A stretch of 24,785 bases of DNA. Origin: JAPXSY01 sp034003585. Lineage in GTDB: Bacteria; Verrucomicrobiota; Kiritimatiellia; RFP12; UBA1067. The translations under genes were made by a program, and so were the position numbers. Shown in pieces: positions 1-6,900 of the stretch. Numbering within the stretch: position 1 is the first letter of the stretch; each line of letters opens with the position of its first letter. The DNA is taken from contig JAVEYH010000045.1 in the NCBI GenBank assembly GCA_034003585.1, positions 1 to 24,785 of the forward strand, read 5' to 3'. The notes under the pieces were generated by a model, which worked only from the letters and a program-made list of their open reading frames with translations, was not told the origin of the DNA and made no database searches.

Positions 1-4
1 AACG

Positions 5-478
5 TCAGCGGTGAGGCGGCGGTATCCCGTCGCCTCCACCGCGTTGTTGGGGCTTGTCTTCATCCAAATCGCTATCGGGATCGGGATCGATTGGGTTTCC
101 GCCGTAGGCCGATGTATCTTCCCGCACCTGGTATCCTCTTCCGCCCAGCCGACTCAGCATCGCCGCCATGCGGTCCAGTTCATTCTTTCGTTCCTGGCCT
201 TCGGCTTCGTCCAGCGCCTTTCCGACAACCAATACGTCCTGGATCGCTGCGCATTCCAGCGCCGACCCCCGTGCGATCTCGAAGTAGCGCCTGCGGTCCG
301 CATCGGCCGTCTTTCCGTTGCCCTCGGCGATGTTCAAGGGTATCGACTGGCTGGCGCGCAGCCATTGGTCCCGCGCCGCGCGATGGACGCCCTCCAGCCG
401 CGCAGCGATCTCGTAGACCCACGCGACGTAGCCGATCGCCAGCCGGTAGACGTCCAGTTTCTCGTGTCCGAGTGCCAT
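5..478 (-). CDS. Four-helix-bundle protein (23S rRNA intervening-sequence protein family)
   Basis: A 157-residue protein starting MALGHEKLDVYRLA. The central motif QWLRASQSIPLNIAEG is the signature of the four-helix-bundle / 23S-IVP family (PF05635, TIGR02436). Members are small helical proteins, often of unknown role, found in rRNA intervening sequences and, as relatives, beside diversity-generating retroelements. I chose the ATG at 478 because AAGAAGG lies seven bases upstream; an in-frame ATG at 484 has no room for a ribosome site. The C-terminus is unusual: after the helical core it runs into an acidic DPDPDSDLDED tail encoded by GATNNC hexamers, then a glycine/proline tail encoded by the conserved edge of the repeat. 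A damaged second copy lies at 1093-1409. The cellular role is unknown. No reverse transcriptase or rRNA gene is visible nearby. Confidence 0.85.
   Translation of the reverse strand: MALGHEKLDVYRLAIGYVAWVYEIAARLEGVHRAARDQWLRASQSIPLNIAEGNGKTADADRRRYFEIARGSALECAAIQDVLVVGKALDEAEGQERKNELDRMAAMLSRLGGRGYQVREDTSAYGGNPIDPDPDSDLDEDKPQQRGGGDGIPPPHR
68..83 (+). repeat. Inner arm of inverted hexamer repeat, copy 1
   Basis: ATCGCTATCGGGATCG here is the exact reverse complement of 497-512. It lies inside the 3' end of the four-helix-bundle gene and encodes part of its Asp-rich tail. Confidence 0.8.
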
Positions 479-496
479 TGGCATTCCTTCTTGTTT

Positions 497-512
497 CGAT
501 CCCGATAGCGAT
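497..512 (-). repeat. Outer arm of inverted hexamer repeat, copy 1
   Basis: CGATCCCGATAGCGAT is the reverse complement of 68-83. The GATNNC pattern continues to about 530. It lies just upstream of the four-helix-bundle start, so the two arms bracket the gene. Confidence 0.8.
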
Positions 513-665
513 AGCGATTTCGATATCGATGGCCCCAACGTCGCGGCGCACCAACGGCGCGATCAGCGCCGTTCGGTGTCGCCGCTGGTTGGAGTTCTTC
601 GTACTTTGTTGTCATCCATAAACAGTTGGGGGGGGGCAGTGCGTACATTCTCCGTAGCTTATAGC

Positions 666-893
666 TCAATCCGGCCGGCCATTCCAAGGAAGGCACCAAA
701 GTCCGTTTTCAATCCAATAGTCAAAAACCGACCAATAGCCGTTTGCCACTCTAATAAGGTAATGCTCATTTTTCCCGAATATCGAAATGCTGAGGATAAC
801 AGGCGTTGCCAGAATCATCACGATTGGGAACAGGACGAGCCAAAGCAAAATCGAAAACAAGATGTCTTTTATCCATCCAAGGAGAATGCTCAT
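666..893 (-). CDS. Small putative membrane protein
   Basis: A 75-residue ORF beginning MSILLGWIKDILFSILLW. Residues about 8-35 form a strongly hydrophobic stretch (ILFSILLWLVLFPIVMILAT), consistent with one or two membrane helices, followed by a polar, Trp/Tyr-rich tail ending WCLPWNGRPD. I chose the ATG at 893; GGAG lies 13 bases upstream, which is weak. A longer ORF from 956 has no better start signal. The surrounding DNA is clearly more AT-rich than the rest of the window, and the ORF sits between the two copies of the direct repeat, suggesting acquired DNA. I do not recognise the family. The membrane segment and compositional contrast support a real gene, but it could be a remnant. Confidence 0.5.
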   Translation of the reverse strand: MSILLGWIKDILFSILLWLVLFPIVMILATPVILSISIFGKNEHYLIRVANGYWSVFDYWIENGLWCLPWNGRPD

Positions 894-1090
894 TGTTTTC
901 TTTCGCTCCAACGTATTCTGGACGGATGACACAATTGCTGTACCCTCGCCGACCACATATGAATATTTTCATATTTTAGTGGACAAATCAAACCGTATTT
1001 GACTTAATTTACTCGGATTCTGACACAGTTTATGGTTTTTCCGCATGTTAGGCCGTACCCGCCTAATATGGGCCCGGAACAGACGGACAG
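894..1090. other. AT-rich spacer between repeat copies
   Basis: No convincing gene. The section around 950-1040 is AT-rich (for example TTTTCATATTTTAG) and contrasts with the GC-rich flanks. It probably contains the upstream region of the small membrane ORF, but I see no convincing paired -35/-10 boxes. Confidence 0.5.
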
Positions 1091-1092
1091 CG

Positions 1093-1409
1093 TCAGCGGT
1101 GAGGCGGCGGTATCCCGTCGCCTCCACCGCCTTGTTGGGGCGTGGTCTCGTCCAAATCGCTATCGCTATCGGGATCGGGATCGATGGAGTTCCCATCGTA
1201 GGCCGATGTTTCCTCCCGCACCTGGTATCCTCTTCCGCCCAGCCGACTCAGCATCGCCGCCATACGGTCCAGTTCATTTGACTGGCACGCAGCCATTGGT
1301 CCCGCGCCGCACGATGGATGCCTTCCAGCGTCGCGGCTTTCCCGTAGACCCAGGCTACGTAGCCGATCGCCAGCCGGTAGACGTCCAATCTCTCGTGTCC
1401 GAGGGCCAT
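1093..1409 (-). pseudogene. Broken four-helix-bundle protein gene (copy 2)
   Basis: The reading frame starts like copy 1 (ATG at 1409, MALGHERLDVYRLA, with GAAGG upstream) and matches it through the RDQWLRAS segment. It then loses the family signature SIPLNIAEG and the third-helix region through a deletion. The net loss, 163 bases, is not a multiple of three, so the start frame shifts and stops at 1248. The C-terminal part (NELDRMAAMLSRLGG onward, with the Asp-rich tail) survives in another frame to 1093. The product cannot fold as a four-helix bundle, so this is a pseudogene. The intact copy lies 0.6 kb away. Confidence 0.85.
1162..1184 (+). repeat. Inner arm of 23-nt perfect inverted repeat, copy 2
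   Basis: The 23 bases here are the exact reverse complement of 1427-1449. The arm is made of ATCGCT and ATCGGG hexamers and lies in the 3' part of the broken gene. Confidence 0.85.
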
Positions 1410-1426
1410 TAGCGTTCCTTCTTTGT

Positions 1427-1449
1427 TCGATCCCGATCCCGATAGCGAT
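1427..1449 (-). repeat. Outer arm of 23-nt perfect inverted repeat, copy 2
   Basis: Reverse complement of 1162-1184. It is made of GATCCC and GATAGC hexamers and sits just upstream of the pseudogene start, the same arrangement as in copy 1. Confidence 0.85.
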
Positions 1450-1498
1450 TTCGATAGCGATACCCCAACGTGCTTGCATCGGCCCGCTGACATGGACG

Positions 1499-1630
1499 TC
1501 AAGAAACGCAAAAGACTCGAAGCCTCGGGCCGTACGTTCTGCACCCCCACACGCCGAGCGCGAGCGCCATCGCGCAGTCATCGTGATAACCACTCGACGC
1601 GACATTGGTACTTGCTAAAGACCTGTCCCT
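1499..1630 (-). pseudogene. Possible phage terminase large-subunit C-terminal remnant
   Basis: In the minus-strand frame ending at the TGA at 1499-1501, the translation contains SSGYHDDCAMALALGVWG. This resembles the HDD-x-x-x-ALAL end of the RNase-H-like nuclease domain of terminase large subunits, where the Asp pair contributes to metal binding. The frame is closed by a TAG at 1631-1633, so only about 43 codons remain and no upstream domain is intact. The match is short and judged by eye. It fits the decayed, accessory nature of this region, but chance similarity cannot be excluded. Confidence 0.35.
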
Positions 1631-1689
1631 CTATCCGCTGGGGAAAAGTGGAATTCCGCCATGCGGATACCCTTGACTAGCCTTCTCAT

Positions 1690-1891
1690 AGAAGGCGCGG
1701 AGGCGCAGAGCGAGACGGTCTCGTTGGTGAGTTGTCCCGGCAGTGTATTAGCTGTAAAGGTTGGTGGAGACGCCCGCCACGATGGCCGAGACCTGCCGCC
1801 CGAGGCGGTCGTATGCGTAGGCGACGGCCGGAGTGGGAGTGGAATCGGAGTAGACGATGTTGGTGAGGAGGACCGTCGCTTCGTCATTATC
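1690..1891 (-). pseudogene. RHS/YD-repeat protein remnant
   Basis: The minus-strand translation from 1891 contains PAVAYAYDRLGRQVSAIV, a clear YD-repeat motif (YDRLGR) of the RHS family of large secreted or toxin-delivery proteins. The frame ends at a TAA (1748-1750). The expected continuation (GQLTNETVS) follows in another frame from about 1733, indicating a frameshift. Nothing upstream or downstream restores a full RHS protein, which normally exceeds 1000 residues. It is therefore a fragment, probably a leftover of recombination or an orphan tip. Confidence 0.65.
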
Positions 1892-2018
1892 GCACTAAGG
1901 GACAGACAATCTATCGCATTCCAGACGTTACGGGATCGCCCATTCCGATGCAAGCCTGTTTATCCTTATGTTCCGACCACTACGCCTCGTACCATCTTAC
2001 CACAAACGGAACAGACAA

Positions 2019-2044
2019 GGGACGCCTCCCCCCCGAACCGTCCC
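2019..2044. repeat. Small inverted repeat
   Basis: GGGACG (2019-2024) and CGTCCC (2039-2044) can pair around a 14-base, C-rich loop. There is no T-run on either side, so it is not a clear terminator. A REP-like palindrome is possible. Confidence 0.35.
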
Positions 2045-2062
2045 TGCCGACTATTGGGCCTC

Positions 2063-2082
2063 GGTTACAGAACAACGTAACC
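2063..2082 (-). terminator. Hairpin just after the heme-protein operon
   Basis: GGTTAC (2063-2068) pairs with GTAACC (2077-2082) around an 8-base loop, six bases beyond the stop codon at 2089. No U-tract follows on the minus strand, so it is either an imperfect terminator or a 3'-end stabilising hairpin. Confidence 0.4.
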
Positions 2083-2088
2083 CCGCGT

Positions 2089-3927
2089 TCAGAGCGAGTT
2101 CACATACTCCGCGAGATCCTCGACCTCATCCGGCGTCAGGCCCCGGGTGTTGCCGTGTTTGTTGTTGCCGTTATCGGTGGTGATCACGTCCTGGATCGTC
2201 ACCGCGCGGCCGTCATACATGTAAGGCGCGGTCCGCCACGCCTCGATCAGAATCGGCGTCGCGAAGGGACGGTCGCGCTCGCTGTCGGAACCGAGGCCGA
2301 ACGTATACTTTTTTTTGTCGCTGTGATAGGGCGGCGTGTGGCACTTCACGCAGGCGGCCTTGCCCTCAAAGATCTTTTTGCCGCGCAGCGCCGCCGCGGT
2401 CATGGACCCGTCGGGGTTGAGATACGGGCTCGGCACCGGTTTCTGCGCTTTGATGTAGGCGTTCACCGAATCCAGCTTGTCTTCCGGAAGTTCGTGGAAC
2501 TGGATCAGCGCGAACCCCTTGGTCACCGCCACCTCGGCGGAGGCGCGCACGCCCGTGATCATCACCGGCGAGGTGCGGTGCGTGTAGAGCAGGCTACGCG
2601 ACTGTTTCGGGTTGCCGATCCCGTCGTTCATCAGATCCCAGTTGGTGCCGTCGGAACGCAGGTCCGGATGACAACTGGCACAGCTCAGCCACTGCTGGTA
2701 ACAGAACGTCGCGTCGTGAAACGCCATCTCGCCGAGCCGCACGGCATCCGGCTTCGGCGCCGGGCCGAGCGGCAGCGGCACGGCGGCCCCGGGGCCGTCC
2801 TCCCAAATCTCCACCTGGTTCAGGCTGTCGGCATACCGCATGGCGGCATAGACCCGCTCGCCGCAGACGGCCAGCCACTGCGGACCCTGCCCCTCCAGGG
2901 GCACGCGCGTTTTGGCGCCGTAGAGGAAACTGAGGTCATTGACGACCTCGGCGGGTTTCTCGGCGGCGTCCAGGCGCCGCCGCATCTCCTTGAGATCGAC
3001 GGCGATCAGTTCGTGCGTGCCGGAGATGCCCACGCACAGCCAGGCGTCCTGGCCGACCACGGCGAGCCCCCACGGGTTCGCGGCGCCTTTCACCGTATCG
3101 TCCAGCAACATCGAATTCACGTAGCGGCACGCCGCGACGTCGAAGATCGACACGGCGCTGGTGTTGATCCAGCCGCGGTCGAGGTGCGTGGTGGGAACCG
3201 TGAAGCGCCCGATCGAGTGCGAGACGAAGCAGGTCTTGCCGTCCCGGCTCATCACCATATCCCGGACGGCGAAGGCACCGGCCGGCAGGTTCAGCGTCGC
3301 GCGTTTTTTCAGGGTCCCGGTCTCATACACCTCCACCACGGCGTAGACGTGCTGCGCGTTGGCGGGCATCAGCGGCAGATGACTGCCCACCCACAGCGTG
3401 GCGCCGTCGCCCGACAGGCAGCTCGCGCACGGCTCGCGCACGGCTTTGGCGGAGTTCCGGATCTTCCAGGAGACGAGATCCACGGCATGCACGTCCGGTT
3501 GGTCGGCCCGCGAGAACCGGTTGCAGTAATAGAGCGTTTTGCCGTCCGGGCTGAGGCACAGCGCCTCGGGCGTATGGCCGGCCGGAAGCGTCCGGAGGAT
3601 CCGCCCGCTTTTCCGGTCCAGCTCATGCAGCAGACCCCGGGCGCCGCCCGCGGCGGCATAGATCCGGTCCTGCCCGTCCGCGACTGCCAGCCGGGTGACC
3701 CCCTCGACCGCATGGCGGGCCGTCACCTTTTCCGACTCCACCCCGAACACCAGCACGCTGCCGGCGGTCTCGCACGCCACATACAGGTTTTTTCCGTCCC
3801 GGTCCGCCACCACATGCGCGGGCGTCAGGGGCGTCTCCGCACCCGTTGCCTGCGCGCACACCAGCGCGACCGCCGCCCCGATCCGGCGCGCGGCAACGCG
3901 CACCCTCCTTCCGCTCATCCCCCGCAT
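2089..3927 (-). CDS. Exported beta-propeller / diheme cytochrome c (peroxidase-like) protein
   Basis: A 612-residue protein with a basic N-terminus and a hydrophobic stretch ending AQATGA (signal peptide about 1-30). Residues about 35-390 contain repeated blade-like segments such as SPDGKTLYYCNRFS and SRDGKTCFVS, typical of YVTN/Lactonase-type beta-propellers. The C-terminal part (about 400-612) carries two c-heme sites, CASCH (416-420) and CVKCH (526-530), with a PYMYDGRAVT segment like that of the MauG/cytochrome c peroxidase family. The ATG at 3927 is preceded by AGGGGGG; it begins 17 bases after the stop of the upstream HzsA-like gene, so the two are co-transcribed. It probably acts outside the cytoplasmic membrane in electron transfer or oxidation of a bound substrate. 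The substrate cannot be told from sequence. Confidence 0.85.
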   Translation of the reverse strand: MRGMSGRRVRVAARRIGAAVALVCAQATGAETPLTPAHVVADRDGKNLYVACETAGSVLVFGVESEKVTARHAVEGVTRLAVADGQDRIYAAAGGARGLLHELDRKSGRILRTLPAGHTPEALCLSPDGKTLYYCNRFSRADQPDVHAVDLVSWKIRNSAKAVREPCASCLSGDGATLWVGSHLPLMPANAQHVYAVVEVYETGTLKKRATLNLPAGAFAVRDMVMSRDGKTCFVSHSIGRFTVPTTHLDRGWINTSAVSIFDVAACRYVNSMLLDDTVKGAANPWGLAVVGQDAWLCVGISGTHELIAVDLKEMRRRLDAAEKPAEVVNDLSFLYGAKTRVPLEGQGPQWLAVCGERVYAAMRYADSLNQVEIWEDGPGAAVPLPLGPAPKPDAVRLGEMAFHDATFCYQQWLSCASCHPDLRSDGTNWDLMNDGIGNPKQSRSLLYTHRTSPVMITGVRASAEVAVTKGFALIQFHELPEDKLDSVNAYIKAQKPVPSPYLNPDGSMTAAALRGKKIFEGKAACVKCHTPPYHSDKKKYTFGLGSDSERDRPFATPILIEAWRTAPYMYDGRAVTIQDVITTDNGNNKHGNTRGLTPDEVEDLAEYVNSL

Positions 3928-3944
3928 GGCGCCCCCCTACCGCA

Positions 3945-6900
3945 TCACTCCTCGATGATGATGCGGAATCCGACATTGAACACACCCTGCCACGGCACAT
4001 ATCCCAGACGGTAGCTGGCTGTCGCGCGGTAGGGGCGGTCATAGAACGAGCCGCCGCGCACGACCTTCTTGACATCCGGTTTCCGGGAGTCGGACCGGCC
4101 CGCGTCGTACGGATACCGCACATAATCGCTGCGCGTCCACTCCGCCACGTTGCCGTGCATGTCATACACGCCCCACGCGTTCGGCTGGTACTGGCGGGTG
4201 CCGGTGACCAGGAACTGCTTGTCGTCAAATTCCGGCACGCGCGGAACAAAATTATACGAGCGGTTGCTGACCAGGTTGGTGCGGAACACCGGGTTCACCC
4301 CGTTCACCGCGAACTTTTCGATCGACTTGTCCGCGAGGTTGGCGTAGGGGCTGAAGTCGGCGTTCAGCGCGCCGAAGGACATCGGGGTCGCGCTGCCCGC
4401 GCGGCAGGCCCACTCCCACTGTGCCTCGGTCGGCAGGGCGATCTTCAGGCTGGTCTTTTTGCCGAGCCACGCGCAGAACGCTTCGGCGTCGTTCCAGTTC
4501 ATGCGCACCGCGGGCTGTTCCGAGTAGTTCGCGTAGTATCCGAGCCGCACGTGGTCCTTCCACTGCTGGTCGAACACGCCGGCGTTGTGGTCCGGCTTGA
4601 AGGTGAAGAAGGCCGCGTTGTTGATCTCCGTCTCGGAAATCCAGAAGGGCCGCGCGATCCGGACACGGTGGCGCGGCTGTTCCCAGGGCGTCTCCTCATC
4701 GCTGCCCATCACGAATTCGCCGGCCGGGATGCGGACCAGCGTGATGCTGAGCCCGTTGCCGAGATCGACCGTCCGTTTCCGGTTGCCGCCCGCCTGCGCC
4801 TGCTGCAGCGCCTTCGCGGCCTCGGCGGTCAACGGCCACTGCGGCGCCGAGACCGGAACCGGCGCGGCGCGCTCCTCCCCCTTCCCGTGGGTCACGCTGA
4901 CCGGATACGGCCGGTCGGGAATGGATTCCCAATCGTCTTGCACGTTCGCGTACCGCGCGCGCAGCGACGCCGCATGCGCGGAGATGTTGGTGGTCCAGGC
5001 GTGCCGCTTCTCGTTGGAGGCGTAGACCGAGGTCCAGTTCCCGAAATACGGCACGTTCAGATCCACCCAGGTGTGGAGCCGCAGCCAAGACTCCGGATCG
5101 AGTTTCACGCCGTGGTGCCCCTTTTCGAGCAGCTGCACGCCCTCGGAGGTGGAGGAGTGATACTCGTACGGGATGAACATCGTGCCGGCGCTCTCGGGGC
5201 CCGGCCGGCGGAAATACCTGTGGAACGCGTGGTACGCCTCGCTGTACCCGCGGGGCTTGCTGTCCGGGGCGGGGCCCTTGAAATTCGGGAGCTTGGCGTT
5301 GCTGCCGTCATGGCAGCGCACGCAATAGGCGTCCAGCACCGGCTGAACCTCCGTCTCGAACGCGAAGCCGTCCACGCGCGGGCGCCAGGGCCGGATCGCC
5401 TGCGGCGGCTTGCCGGAGGCGACCGTCTTGCTGGTCACCGGCGGCTCGGTCGGCGGCTCATGGCACCCGATGCACGAGAGCTTCTCGCCGGGCATGGCCA
5501 CCAGCCAGCTGCGGAAGAGCTGAACCGCACGGCCCTCCCGGTCCAGGGGCTGAAGCGAGATCGTCGTGTTGGCCGGGATGCGGAACATGGCCGACCCGTC
5601 CGGCTCGACCTTGACGGTCCCCAACAGGCGCTTGATGTCCCAGCCGCTCTCCACGCCGATGTGGTCGTGGCTGCCGATGTTGTAGTACCCGTAGGCATAG
5701 GTGAAGACGCGCAGCGCATCGACCGTTCCGACCGGCACGTCCTTGAGTCCGGGGCCGCGGTAGACATTCTGGACATAGCAGACCGCCTCCTTGTCCTGCA
5801 GGTTCACGCGGTCCGGAATCACCGGCGGGCGGGCGCGTTTCCGGATCGGATAGGGCTCGACCATGAACGCGTACCCCTCCAGCTTTTCGGGCTGCAGCGG
5901 CACGAAGTTGTCGAAGGTGTCCACCAGGTAGAGCCGCCACGGCGCCGCGCCGGTCAGTTTGGCGACGGTCAGGAAATAGTGCGCGCTGAGCGGATACGGC
6001 TGGAGAAACTGCGGGGACACCCCGTTCACCAGCGCGTCGAGGTCGAGCGCCATCTCCGGATAGAGGTTGCGCAGCTGAGGGTAGCATTTGTTGAAGAAGT
6101 CATTGTTCAGCTCGTGATAGTCCTTGCCCTGCTGCGACTCCGCAGGCATGTGCGTGGCGACCAGCTCGTCCACGTTCTTCTGCAGGTCCGGGAAGCGCTT
6201 CAGCAGCTTCGGCGTGACGCGGGGGTAAAGCTGGTCCACCGTGACATGGGTCACGGTCTTGCCGTATCCGGGGATGTGCTGCACCACGCCGTCGGCGTGG
6301 GCATACCCCTTGTTGGTGTCGAAGATCGTCAGCTTGCCTGACGCGGCGACGCCGTGATGCCCGGAGACCACGGCCACGAACTGGCCCGCCGTGCCGGGGA
6401 TCGGGCGCGCGTTGAACATGGAGTTGGGCCACAGGCTCTGCGACCCGTAAATCGCCCGCTGATTGCTGCCGTCCGGATTCATGGTCATCATGATGCGGGA
6501 GTAGTAGTGCATGATGTCCGTATACTCCCACCGCAGATACATGATCTGCCCGTCCTCGCGCACGGTCGGATACCAGTCCGCATCCTGTTCGAACGTCAGT
6601 TGGCGCGGCCGCTCGCCATTGGGGCCCATGAGGTACAGGTTCGGCACGGTGCGCGAACCGCCGATGCAGGGCACGCCGACCATCGGCGCGGTCGAGCTGA
6701 AAACGATCTTGTCGTCCGGCAGATAGATCCCGCCGTAGTTGTGCACATACTCCCCGACGATGGTCGAGACCTGGCGCAGGTTGCTTCCGTCCAGCCCCAC
6801 CTCCATCACCTGGAACATGCTGTTGGTGTCCGTGGAGGTGAAGAGCAGTTTTTGCGCGTCATAATGCAGGTCCGGCTCGCCGACATACGCGCCGTCCCGG

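Larger units (their letters stand above)
3..541. repeat. Direct repeat copy 1: four-helix-bundle cassette
   Basis: This segment is repeated in the same orientation at 1091-1471. Matching stretches begin at CGTCAGCGGTGAGGCGG (3 and 1091) and end at CCCCAACGT (533-541 and 1463-1471), with high identity by eye. The repeat contains a complete four-helix-bundle gene on the minus strand plus hexamer tracts of GATNNC type at both ends (about 66-91 and 497-530). The left limit cannot be fixed because the window starts there. The unit size and its self-contained gene suggest a dispersed cassette rather than a simple local duplication; that is inference. Confidence 0.8.
1091..1471. repeat. Direct repeat copy 2: four-helix-bundle cassette with internal deletion
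   Basis: Second copy of the repeat at 3-541, same orientation. It carries the same conserved edge, the same two hexamer tracts and the same gene, but lacks about 163 net bases relative to copy 1. The deletion joins the equivalent of about 184 to about 350 in copy 1, visible at 1276-1285 where CAGTTCATT runs directly into GACTGGC. Confidence 0.8.

Noticed and set aside
5..541. Diversity-generating retroelement accessory (Avd) reading of the four-helix-bundle gene
   Set aside because: No reverse transcriptase, template or variable repeat is visible nearby. The FGE-like domain at 3945-4800 could recall a DGR target fold, but nothing else supports it.
1492..1680. Plus-strand ORF starting MDVKKRKRLEASG, like the N-terminus of XRE-type antitoxins
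   Set aside because: The likeness stops after about 13 residues, there is no ribosome site, and it lies opposite the terminase-like fragment. Too little to call a gene.
1948..4014. Long plus-strand ORF of 688 codons
   Set aside because: Arg/His/Pro-rich shadow of the cytochrome/propeller gene on the opposite strand; no domain, no start signal.
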